Shown: positions 1 to 11,758 of the stretch, in pieces | Numbering within the stretch: position 1 is the stretch's first letter | How the letters are laid out: every line of letters starts with the position of its first letter | Assembly (NCBI RefSeq): GCF_032854445.1 | Contig: NC_088295.1 | Location: 3,102,501 to 3,166,500, forward strand | Source: Liolophura sinensis | Taxonomy: Eukaryota > Mollusca > Polyplacophora > Chitonida > Chitonidae | Direction of reading: 5' to 3' | DNA: 64,000 nt | The notes under the pieces: generated by a model | The model's database searches: none | The model's input: the letters and a program-made list of their open reading frames with translations, nothing else | Told to the model about the DNA's origin: nothing | Position numbers and translations under genes: made by a program

Positions 1-930
1 ATATATACTCTATATTTCAGCTTGCCTTGTATGTACTGTATATTTCAGGCTGGTTTCTATACGTTATATATTTCAGCCTGACCTGTATGTATTGTATATT
101 TCAGCTTGCCTTGTTCATACTATGTATTTCAGACTGGCTTCTATGGAAGATATATTTTAGCCTGACCTGGATATACTTTGTATTTCAGTTTGCCTTGTAT
201 ATAGTGTATATTTTAGACTGACTTCTATGGACAATATATTACAGCATGACCTCTATATACTGTATATTTCAGCCTGGACCATATATACTGTATATTTCAG
301 ACTGACTTCTGTGGATGATATATTTAAGCCTGACCTGTATATACTGTATGTTTTAGCCTGGCCCGTATATACTGTATATTTCAGGCTGACTTCTATGAAT
401 GATATATTTCAGCCTGACCTGTATGCACTGTGTATTTCAGCTTGCCTTGTATCTTCTGTATATTTCAGCCTTATGTGTACATACTATGTATTTCCGCTTG
501 CCTTGTATATAGTATATATTTTAGGCTGGCTTCTATGGATGTTAATTGTAGGCCTTAGCTGTATATACTATGTATTTCAGCTTGCCTTGTATATGCCTTG
601 TATATTTTCAGCCTGACCTGTAGATACTGTGTATTTTTGCTTGCCTTGTATTTACTCTATTTTTCAGACTGACTTCTATAGATGATAAATTTCATCCCGA
701 CATGTACATCCTGTGTATTTCAGGCTGACTTCTATGGATGGTTGGTTTCTATGGATCAGCCTGGCCTGTATTTACTGTGTATTTCAGACTGGCTTGTATA
801 GATGAAATATTTGAGCCTAACTTGGATTTATTGTGTATTTCAGCTTGCCCTATATATACCGTATATTTGCGGCTGACTTCTATGGATAATATATGTCAAA
901 CCGGCCTGTATATGTAAACTACGATATATT
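1..930. repeat. 28-bp tandem repeat (degenerate)
   Basis: Monomers of 28 bp, each with a tttcag core; successive cores lie at 15, 43, 71, 99 and 127. Units alternate between forms reading cttgccttgta and cctgacctgta or actgacttcta, suggesting a multi-monomer higher-order unit. The array degrades after about 640 and probably starts before the window. The open frames across it are repeat artefacts. Confidence 0.85.
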
Positions 931-1080
931 TCAGACTAACTGGTATACAGTACCATACTGTACATATCAAACAGAAGTGTTTGTACTTAGATGTTATGAT
1001 TTCCAAATCATGCTTCAAATTAGCCGGAAACCATCACGTCAGTCATATAGGATTCATATAGGACAGACGTTTATATCGTG

Positions 1081-2540
1081 TATGTGATAACATGATGAGC
1101 ACGCATGCCATATAGGACTCATGTGACATAAGCATTGATATGTGTGATCACACCCTGAGCACACATGCCATATAGGATACATGTGACACAAACAATTATA
1201 TGTGTGATCACACTCTGAGCACACGTACCATATAGGATTCATGTGACATAAGCATTGTTATGTGTGATCACACTCTGGGCACACATGCCATATAGGATAC
1301 ATGTGACACAAACAATTATGTATGTGATCACACCCTGAGCACACGTACCATATAGGATTCATGTGACATAGGCATTGTTATGTGTGATCACACTCTGGGC
1401 ACACATGCCATATAGGATACATGTGACACAAGCAATTATATATGTGATCACACCCTGAGCACACGTACCATATAGGATTCATGTGAGATAATCATTGATA
1501 TGTGTGATCACACCCTGAGCACACATGTCATATAGGATATATGTGACACAAACAATTATATATGTGATCACACCCTGAGCACACGTACCATATAGGATTC
1601 ATGTGACATAAGCATTGTTATGTGTGATCACACTCTGAGCACACGTACCATATAGGATTCATGTGACATAAGCATTGTTATGTGTGATCACACTCTGGGC
1701 ACACATGCCATATAGGATACATGTGACACAAGCAATTATATATGTGATCACACCCTGAGCACACGTACCATATAGGATTCATGTGACATAGGCATTGATA
1801 TATGTGATCACACTCTGGGCACACATACCATATAGGATACATGTGACACAAACAATTGTATATGTGATCACACCCTGAGCACACGTACCATATAGGATTC
1901 ATGTGACATAAGCATTGTTATGTGTGATCACACTCTGGGCACACATGCCATATAGGATACATGTGACACAAGCAATTATATATGTGATCACACCCTGAGC
2001 ACACGTACCATATAGGATTCATGTGACATAAGCATTTATATATGTGATCACACTCTGAGCAAACATGCCATATAGGATTCATGTGACACAAACAATTGTA
2101 TACGTGATCACACCCTGAGCACACGTACCATATAGGATTCATGTGAGATAATCATTGATATGTGTGATCACACTCTGAGCACACATGCCATATAGGATAC
2201 ATGTGACACAAACATTTATATGTGTGATCACACCCTGAGCACACGTACCATATAGGATTCATGTGACATAGGCATTGATATATGTGATCACACCCTGGGC
2301 ACACATACCATATAGGATACATGTGACACAAACATTTATATATGTGATCACACCCTGAGCACACGTACCATATAGGATTCATGTGACATAAGCACTGATA
2401 TATGTGTTCACATCTTGAGCACACCTGCCATATAAGACTCATGTGACATAAGCATTTATATAGGTGATCACATCTTAAGCACACATGCCGTATAGAATTT
2501 GTATGAGACAATGATTTATGTATGTGGTCATATCCTGAAT
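1081..2540. repeat. 60-bp tandem repeat in 120-bp dimers
   Basis: The 60-bp unit carries tgtgatcaca, gagcacac and ccatatagga. Two alternating versions (gattcatgtgacataagc and gatacatgtgacacaaac) give a 120-bp dimer, with about 24 monomers. Decay is visible at the right edge after 2400. Because 60 is a multiple of 3, minus-strand frames stay open for up to 135 codons as Cys/His-rich repeats; nothing suggests they are translated. Confidence 0.92.
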
Positions 2541-3588
2541 ATCGTTTGGGACACCGCATTTCGATACATAATAGAGGTACATGTAGCCCTATTATGGGAT
2601 CTCTTCATAGTATTTATATATACGTCAGATCACGCTCATCTGGCTAAAAGGAAAAAAACGTTATTTGCACAGTCACGCGCGAGACTCACGTTTGTCGGTG
2701 TTATAAATACATAGTGGTGAATACCCAATATTTTCCCACGTTAAAAATTGAGAGGTTCCTGGTGAGCATGAAAACGACTGTGAGGGTATGTGACACAGAA
2801 TATGGTTTTATTTTAGTTATTTCATTGGTGTTTTACGCTGTACTTAAGACTATTTCACTTATTCGACGGCGGCCAGCATTATGGTGAAAGGAAACCCACA
2901 ACCATCCGCAGGTTGCTGAGAGACCTTTGCACGTACGGCCGGAGAGGAAGCCAGCATGACAGAATATGGTGGTGTTATAGTTAATAATATACAGTGTAAG
3001 GGTGCCACTATCGGAGAATAGGTAACTAGTTTGTTGAACTATCAGATCGCTGATAGGCCATACACAAGATCAAACAAAGAAAAACGAAGACGCTTGAATC
3101 ATTTCAAAACATATATTCTAACAAAATATACAAATAATACAACTGACAATACCATAAAAAACAATACAAAAAATTACAAAACATATATAGTCTCTTACTG
3201 ATGGCAACGTCCAAATCCGGAAGGAATATTCCGGTTTCTAAAGGAGAGGTCAGTCCACTTTTAAAAATAGAATCCACAGTTAAGAGGATGACCGTCCGAT
3301 AAGTGGCAAGCTGTAGTTGGCACTGCACGCTGACGATGCCTATCACCAATTTCCTGTGAAAATGTAACTTTTCAGAGCGGACGGGTTGACAGTAGCGTCC
3401 GTGATGCCGACCTGGCGATGTATGTTTCACTCCTGGGAAATATACCCAAAATCACTTTCAGGGTACACTGAGATGAAATGTACTTAATCGCCCAAAGAGA
3501 CGAATGGCGTAAAAGCCGATATCTCCAAACCCAGCAAAATCCTTCACAGTGGATGGCAGTAAACAAAACTGCTTTCAAGTGTGCAGCC
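2540..3588. other. Intergenic, no gene recognised
   Basis: Apart from the SINE fragment at 2811-2960 I see no exon, RNA gene or array here. Two overlapping minus-strand open frames (3104-3578) show no recognisable domain. Confidence 0.5.
2811..2960 (-). mobile_element. SINE fragment, minus orientation
   Basis: Matches the 3' two-thirds of the window's main SINE family, reversed. It contains the ggtgttttacgc-type tail, the cggcggccagcat block, the accatccgcaggttgct block and gccggagaggaagccagcatg. The tRNA-like head is missing, so this is a truncated copy. Confidence 0.8.
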
Positions 3589-4395
3589 TAGTATTCTATA
3601 TAAATATGTCTTATTTATATGACCCTAATATTGTATTCCGAATAGGTTTTAATATACATAGTCTAATATTTTGTTCCGAATAGGTGTTGACATACATAGC
3701 CTAATATTGTACTCCGAATTGGTATTAATATACAGAGCCTAATATTGTGTTCCGAATAGGTGTTGATATACATAGCCTAATATTGTACTCCGAATAGGTA
3801 TTAATATACAGAGCCTAATATTGTGTTCCGAATAGGTGTTGATATACATAGCTTAATATTGTGTTCCGAATAGGTGTTACTATACAGAGCCTAATATTGT
3901 ATTCCGAATAGGTGTTAATATACAGAGCCTAGTATTGTATTCCGAATACGTGTTAATATACATAGCCTAATATTGTATTCCGAATAGGTATTAATATACA
4001 TAGCTTAATATTGTATTCCGAATAGGTGTTAATATACATAGCTTAATACTGTATTCCGAATAGGTGCAAATATACATAGCCTAATATTGTACTCCGAATA
4101 GGTATTAATATACAGAGCCTAATATTGTATTCCGAATAGGTGTTAATATACATAGCTTAATATTGTATTCCGAATAGGTGTAAATATACATAGCTTAATA
4201 TTGTACTCCGAATAGGTGTTAATATACATAGCCTAATATTGTATTCCGAATAGGTATTAATATACATAGCCTAATATTGCATTCCGAATAGGTGTTACTA
4301 TACAGAGCCTAATATTTTGTTCCGAATAGGTGTTAATATACATAGCTTAATATTGTGTTCCGAATAGGTGTTAATATACATAGCTTAATATTGTG
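3588..4395. repeat. 38-bp tandem repeat
   Basis: About 21 copies of an AT-rich 38-bp unit with the invariant core ttccgaatagg followed by a variable tgttaatatacatagc. Copies differ mainly at a few positions (gtt/att, cat/cag). It ends cleanly near 4395 in ordinary AT-rich sequence. Confidence 0.9.
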
Positions 4396-7070
4396 TATAG
4401 AATATTATTTACCTATGTTATTATAAACAAATACTTGTTTGTTTGTTGTGTATTATTAGTATGAATTGGAAATTATTAAAAACAGACCTCTTTATTTTAA
4501 TATGTAGTATACGAACGGCTTGCCCAAGACGGGATAAAACGTATTAACCGAGCAGTCCTGAAAACACAGCATTGTTTGACGCTATGGTAACCATTACTCA
4601 AGACAGGTCTGTACTTGGAGATGGTCAGTTATAAAATCAAGCACAGATTGGAACGACTTCATTTCTATTCGTGTGCTTGATCAGTGACCGTCTGACCTCA
4701 TATTTATATCACAGGTAAGTAACATTGCTCTAGTATAATGTAACCCTGCATGTGTAACAGAGCGGCAACATCGATTGCCGTCCTTGACCCACGTTCGTAA
4801 GCTTGGATCTCAGCAGACGCTAGAGAAAGGCCTTGGGAAGTTTTGGAGACAAGGGTGAGAACTCAGAATTGAAAACAATCACAAGTTTTATTACAGAAGT
4901 TAAACAACCTATGAGAATTAGCATAACTGGTCCTTAGGAAAAGAATAATTACGATATGTAGACAACCATACATACAAATGTTTTTATACGACATTGTATT
5001 GTACATTGTATGTACACATTGGAAAATCATATTAATGAAGACATTCATTGGTGTGCTCAGTCAATGACCGACTGGATTCGTGTTTACATTAAAGTTCTGG
5101 GTATCACTCACTTTTCTACCCAGCATTTTGATACGCATCAAAAACCTCTACTGAAAATGTATCTGTAATGAGTCATATCGATACAAGACACAAGGCCTCT
5201 AACAGAACGGCACATTATTTTCAGTATCAACACTATATCTGGAATTCTGTTCATGTATATGTACGGTGAACACAAGATCTGCTATTCTGTTCAAGTACAG
5301 TCAACACTAGATCTTCTGCAGTTCTGTCCATGTATCTGTACGGTGAACACTAGGCCTTCTGCTATTCTCTTCATGTGTTTGTACACTTGTATAAGTATAC
5401 ATTCACATACTAGTGTAAAATATAGTTTATTTATTTATTTGATTGGTTTTTTACGTCGTACTCAAGAATATTTCACTTATTCGACTGTAAAATATAGGCA
5501 TTAATTGTCGTGATGCACCAGGAAGCAGGAAAATGTGTAAATGTTTTTAAGGACATACATTCTTATATATCCTGACGATAAGGCAGTATATCCTCACGAC
5601 AAGGCAGTAAATACTACACGAGGATAACGTTCAAACATCCATAAAGTAAATGAATAAAGCTCTATACATCCTGCTTTGAATTTAGTTGAGTTTGGACGCC
5701 ACATGTATTTAATATCAGAACTTGTGCAGTTTTAATCCCTCAACTTGATTGAGAGGAGAGAATAGTCCATGAGCGGCAACCGACGCACGGTTTGGTTTAT
5801 AATGTGAATCGACCACCATCACATATTCAAGTGTAAACTTTGGATTATTACTAACCACAGATGTTATGTGTTACAATCACACATTCAAGAGCAGCTATCA
5901 GATATGTCAATACCAATGTAAAGCGGCTTGGCTTTTGTTTGTTTTAATTCTGACGTTCTATAGGAAATATTGATAGTTTCGAGGTGTAGTTTACAGAAGA
6001 GCTTTGATACGTATTTTCATATGAACTGGTTTTATTGAAATAGACTTTAATCAAGACTTTTGACAGTGGTCATTTTGGTAGGAGATGAAAGTCTGGCCTA
6101 GTTGTTACAAAGCCGGTTTTATCGTCAGCTGTCCACAATCCAAACAACTAGTGGTCACATCCAGGTCAGGTTAATAATGGGGAATTCTGTCAGGACAACA
6201 CATATTAACGTGTTTAACGATTGATTTCATGTTGTTCAAAGACGAGCAGAGGGTTTTATGAGATTTTCTCCCCCAAATCATGACACGCTGTCTCCTCGGC
6301 CCACAATTCCAACACCCCTGTGCCCGCCATATGAACAGTGAAAAAATAACAGTACATGTGATAAATTATTCAAAATGATGTAAATAATACAAGAAAGACA
6401 GTGTCTTCTCACTTCTGACGCACACAGATGTGATCTTGTTTACAGGGCTCTCCGTCACATCTGGGCAGCACGGAGGCGGACATTGGGCTTTCTGGTTTAA
6501 AGTACGTAGTGGTCGATCCCCGACATCCTCGCTAATTCTGCTCAAACGATTTCATAGTCATAAGCTTATTCCACACTACACACTATTTGTATATCGTCAC
6601 TCCCGCATTCAATATTCAATAACATCAAGGCATCTGCAACTTAAATCCACTTAAGCAGTTTTTTTTAACACCCACGGATGCACCATATGCAAGTAGATCG
6701 ATCTCGCACCACCCACCCCAACACACAGTTTGTACCGACGGAGTTTTCATGTCTTATACTTTGTGATGGCTTATGCGATAACTGGTTACGTCTTTCCTGT
6801 GTCCTTTATATACACAGGGGATATGGTTATAAAGTTGTATAGTTCAAATGGCCATATTCAAAGCCCAGCGAGGTTTCTTTTAAGGCCGAATGACGTACAC
6901 TTATCGTATTGCACACGCCCTTGAGTGAAATGCCGCTTAAAACCTGGGCCAGTAAATCCCGCGTTGATATCAAATCGGTCTAGCATCAAAACCAGTTCCT
7001 AATACCAGTTTAAAGATCCCATCATGTCACCAAACAGATTTTACTTATATATCAGCTTACTGCATTATAC
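4396..7070. other. Intergenic, no gene recognised
   Basis: No exon or RNA gene is supported. There is a short imperfect repeat of about 46 bp at 5255-5380 (tgtacggtgaacac motif), a SINE tail at 5425-5484, and otherwise non-repetitive sequence. Confidence 0.5.
5425..5484 (-). mobile_element. SINE tail fragment, minus orientation
   Basis: About 60 bp matching only the 3' tail of the main SINE: a TTTA-rich end, a gattgg...ttttacg block and caagaatatttcacttatt. It is a strongly 5'-truncated copy. Confidence 0.7.
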
Positions 7071-7077
7071 TTGTGCT

Positions 7078-7400
7078 TTACGATGTAGCGTCTTACGGAT
7101 CATACCTTTACGATCTAGCAGTCGTTACGGATCATGCCTTTACGATCTAGCAGTCGTTACGGATCATGCCTTTACGATGTAGTAGTCGTTACGGATCATA
7201 CCTTTACGATCTAGCAGTCGTTACGGATCATGCCTTTACGATGTAGTAGTCGTTACGGATCATACCTTTACGATCTAGTAGTCGTTACGGATCATACCTT
7301 TACGATCTAGCAGTCGTTACGGATCATACCTTTACGATGTAGTAGTCGTTACGGATCATGCCTTTACGATGTAGTAGTCGTTACGGATCATGCCTTTATT
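7078..7400. repeat. 32-bp tandem repeat
   Basis: About ten copies of a 32-bp unit built on tttacgatctagcagtcg followed by ttacggatcatacc. Variants agcag/agtag and atacc/atgcc alternate. The copies are very similar, suggesting recent expansion. Confidence 0.92.
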
Positions 7401-8744
7401 ATTAAGTATAGGAACATGTATCGCCCATTGAATTGAAAACAGGTTTTCAAAACCCTTTCTTACATCTTGATCAGAAACGTTTATTGTAGAAATATATCTT
7501 GTGCGTGCTTTCCGCATCAGACAGTGCATGATATTACAAACAATGAGATATATGACACATAGGACATGGGTCATGTCCTTGTTCCCGCAAAATGCACTCT
7601 GTCCGTCATGTGATCCCCCTGTTTGGATTCTATAGAAAGCCGTCAGGCATTCTGAACAGGACTGTGACGTGATCACGTGATCTGTAAATATTGAGGAAGA
7701 TTATATAAAGCGTACATGCTGTACATTTTTATATCTGAGTGCTACAGTCAGACTGGGAAGTCATCTAGAAGCATTTATCTGGATTCTCGTGTGTCACTGC
7801 ATCAAGGTATGACAAGGTTATTGTACTATTCACAGTCTAATCTCTCAACGAAAGGTTCAGTTCTCTGGGTTTTCTGTTTACAATCAGCCACAAAATTGCT
7901 GCGTTTTTGATCTCTTCACAGTAAATGATTTAAAAATAATCTGTTAAATTTAACAGAAAGTCTGTCTCAATGATGCTAGAGTGTAATCTGTCAGTGAAAC
8001 AGTTTAGTGCGCTTAATATATCACATATATTTAATTCTATTAGGTCAACATACAGATTGTATAAGGCTAAAGGGACATTATGTTAAAGATGACACAATGT
8101 TACTTTATAATGACAGAATACATTCCATCGTCTCTCAGACAGCAGACTTTCTGGTAAAACAACACATTATGTTTTGAGTGTAGGAGTGAAAGTTACACAC
8201 AGATTGTACGTAAGTCATGGATCTGTTCATGATTCAACATCAGTATTGTCGGGTAAAAGACTTTTCTGGATTTCCAAAGGGTAAGTACATATGTTCAACT
8301 GCAATATTTGGACTGTCGTTTGGAGCTTTGGTTGCCTATAAATTGAATCAGACATGGTTGCCCAGTGAATTACACTAGTATTGTCACGGCGAACGCTTGG
8401 TGGCTGCATTCTTAGTCACCTGTGCCATAAAGTATTAACACTGTTCTGCAGTTCTAAAACATCTGGAAAATGACAAGTATCGATAGTGGTGATAAAATCA
8501 TTATGGTGACTTGAAGAATGTCAAACCAATAGTGGCTGTGGACCTACGTGCTGCGATACCGATGTTAACCCAACCGTTGGAAGGGTTAAAAACAAGGATT
8601 TAAATCCACTGATCCAATGTCACTCCATTCTTTTAAACGATCTGTGCCCTTACTGCACAAACATGGAAAACAGGACCCATATGTATAATGTGTACCCTGA
8701 ACTACCGTGTCACCTTACAAGCGGCGCCTTCACGGAACAAGTAA
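7401..8744. other. Intergenic, no gene recognised
   Basis: Non-repetitive sequence. A minus-strand frame of 106 codons (7356-7676) partly overlaps the neighbouring array and shows no domain. Nothing else is supported. Confidence 0.45.
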
Positions 8745-9010
8745 AATTGGAGTACTTAGCTGAGGAACATGTAACATGGAGTACTTAGCTGAGGAACTTG
8801 TAACATGGAGCACTTAGCTGAGGGACATGTAACATGGAGCACTTAGCTGAGGAACATATAACATGGAGCACTTAGCTGAGGAACATGTAACATGGAACAC
8901 TTAGCTGAGGAACATGTAACATGGAGCACTTAGCTGAGGAACATGTAACTTGGAGCACTTAGCTGAGGAACATGTAACATGGAGCACTTAGCTGAGGAAC
9001 ATGTAACATT
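8745..9010. repeat. 29-bp tandem repeat
   Basis: Nine near-identical copies of a 29-bp unit containing cttagctgaggaacatg and taacatggag. Confidence 0.92.
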
Positions 9011-10359
9011 TCTTCTCTGTGTCGTACAATTGTTTTAGAATGTCAACCGAAAAGATTAAATCTAAATTTGTTCTTTGACCTTTCTTAAGAAGTGTGCTTG
9101 CTCCCGTGATCTCAATGTTAAATCGTTCCAGGACACAGTCAGCTGGGCATGTACACTATACCGGCAGATGTTCCTAACTGTAAACCACAAGTCTCTTCAT
9201 AGCAGTATCATAAAATGACTTGTGATATTACTGGGCTTCAATTCAGTTGGATTCAGTCCGAATGTACTGCGTGATCTTACAAGGAGGCCGGGGTTAACCC
9301 CGCGTAGGTAGTGTGCACCTCTCTCATAATAGCTGGCTTGGGTAAGCTTCTACTTGACCTGGTTATTGACATACTGCAGGCTGTGGATAAAAGCGAATGA
9401 ATTAATGAATGGATGACTGAAGGTGGGAATGAATGAATGAATGGATGACTGAAGGTGGGAATGAATGAATGAATGGATGACATGAATGAATGAATGAAGC
9501 TAATAAGTTCTCAGATGTCCATAACGATGGTATTTGTGACCAAAGTCAAGCAGATTTCGGAACTCTGCTCTAGTCTGTTTTCATTTGTTCATGTTAGATT
9601 ATATATACTAGAGCGAGTTTCACTGCTTACTTCATAAAGACGAACTTGAGTGGATCATTTGTCATTTCACAGAGAAAGGCTTGTCCTAATTTTGTGGATC
9701 GGTGTTCTCTTCATACAGAAAAACCGAAATAATTTTAAAGACCATTCCTGACTTCATACAGGAAGACTTGTAAAATCTTTGACACCCTTGAAAAGTCAGA
9801 CCAGAGCAGCGAGGACATTGTGATCGCTGGCAAATGGTCACACGTAACCGGTGAAATACAGCCCCTTTACCATAGACGCGATGAGGTTATATCTCTTAGG
9901 TCAGAGGCTGAAATTAATTGGCACAGACTGCTCTTACCGTGAGGCACATACACCCGTGCGCAACAATGACCAAAAGATGAAGGAGAGGGTCACTTGTAGT
10001 GATAATAAGGGATTATATCCGAGTTGATACTAACGACTTATTAAACTGATGGCAGGGAAAATTTTACTGGTGGGACATAAGTAAGTTCAATATTTGGACT
10101 AGAAGATTGGGAATTTCTTCCACATATACCATATATCTTTCTTTCTTTGGTGTTATTCGGCGTACTCACTTAAATGAGTTTCACTTAAATGAGGTCAGTC
10201 GTGGTTATGGACAGAGTAACGCAGCGTGCGTGGTGTAAAGCACAGCCACTCGATGTATCTAACAAATCTCCCGATTTAAAATCGCAGTGGAAACAGCGAG
10301 ATGTCAGTTCGCACACACCAGCTTGACTCGTAGGAAGCAAGCATTTAACCGTCTGAGCC
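9011..10359. other. Intergenic with a GAAT-type microsatellite
   Basis: A gaatgaatgaatggatgac simple repeat sits at about 9415-9500. A weak SINE-tail match (ggtgttattcggcgtactc) is at about 10147. No coding exon is supported. Confidence 0.5.
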
Positions 10360-10600
10360 ACCGAGGACCATCCTTGATCGCGGCCTGACAGTCGCAGTTG
10401 ACCAACATTTAACGGTCTAAACCAACATGGGCCTTCCTTGCTCGCGGCGTGACAGTCACAGTGGGCCAGCATATAACCGTCTGAGCCAGCATGGGCTATT
10501 CTAAATCGCGGCCTGACAGTCACAGTGGGCCAGCATTTAACCGTCTGAGCCACCATGGGCCATCCTTGCCCACGGCCTGACAGTCACAATGGGCCAGCAA
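10360..10600. repeat. ~60-bp tandem repeat
   Basis: Four copies of a 60-bp unit containing cggcctgacagtcacag, tgggccagcat and aaccgtctgagcca. The minus-strand 123-codon frame across it is a repeat artefact. Confidence 0.85.
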
Positions 10601-10689
10601 TGTGTACACCATATGCAGGGCTCCCATGGACATTGACATGCATAACTGGATAATTAACAATACTGACATTAGAGCGAGAGGAAACCCTG

Positions 10690-11715
10690 GTCGTTTTTCT
10701 TATGTGCCATCTGGGGATTCACTGGTCTTCTTTGCTATACAAATCCAGAGAAGATGTTCCATCCGAGGATTCAGTGGTCTTCTTTACTATACAAATCCAG
10801 ACATATGTGCCATCTGGCGATTCAGTGGTCTTATTAAATATATAAATCCAGATAAAATGGGCCATCTGGGGATTCACTGGCCTCCTTTGCTATACACATT
10901 TAGATAAAATGTTCCATCTGTGGATTTAGTGATCTCCTTTACAACACAAATCCAGAAAATAAGTGCCATCTGACGATTCAGTGCACTCCTTTGCTATACA
11001 AATCCAGATAAGATGTGCCGTCTGACGATTGAGTGTACAAGTGTGTTTACTGTACAAATCCAGATAACATGTGCCGGGTGGGGATTCCGTTGTCTCTTTT
11101 GCTATGCAAATCCAGATAAGATGTGCCGTGTGACGATTGAGTGTACAAGTGTGTTTACTGTACAAATCTAGATAAGATGTGCCGGGTGGGAATTCAGTTA
11201 TCTCCTTTGCTATGCAAATCCAGATAAGATGTGCCGTGTGGGGATTGAGTGGTCGGTCGTGTTTACTGTAGAAATCCAGATAAGATGTGCCGTGTGGGGA
11301 TTGAGTGTACAAGTGTGAGTGTACAAGTGTGTTTACTGTACAAATCTAGATAAGATGTGCCGGGTGGGAATTCAGTTGTCTCCTTTGCTATGCAAATCTA
11401 GATAAGATGTGCCGTGTGGGGATTGAGTGGTCGGTCGTGTTTACTGTAGAAATCCAGATAAGATGTGCCGTGTGGGGATTGAGTGTACAAGTGTGCTTGC
11501 TGTACAAATCTAGATAAGATTCGCCGTGTGGGGATTGAGTGGTCGGTCGTGTTTACTGTACAAATCTAGATAAGATTCGCCGTGTGGGGATTGAGTGGTC
11601 GGTCGTGTTTACTGGAGAAATCCAGATGAGATGTGCAGTCTGACGATTGAGTGTACAAGTGTGTTTACTGTACAAATCTAGATAAGATTCGCCGTGTGGG
11701 GATTCACTGATCTCC
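10690..11715. repeat. 52-56-bp tandem repeat upstream of chitinase gene 1
   Basis: About 19 units with the core caaatccagataagatgtgcc; spacing between cores alternates 52 and 56 bp, implying a dimer of about 108 bp. It stops only about 45 bp before the start codon of the chitinase gene, so it occupies the place where a proximal promoter or 5' exon would be expected. Confidence 0.88.
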
Positions 11716-11758
11716 TTCACTGACTCATAAAGGAGATTCTGTTTACTTCTGTTTCAGA

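Noticed and set aside
1054-2559. Cys/His-rich frames resembling zinc-finger proteins
   Set aside because: Generated by the 60-bp repeat (CLCHMNPIWYVCSGCDH pattern); spacing is set by the repeat and the frames end at repeat irregularities.
7078-7400. CRISPR array
   Set aside because: Units are contiguous 32-bp tandem copies without unique spacers, in an animal genome; the same applies to the other arrays.
10137-10200. Additional SINE copy
   Set aside because: Only a weak match to the tail (ggtgttattcggcgtactc); flanking blocks do not match.
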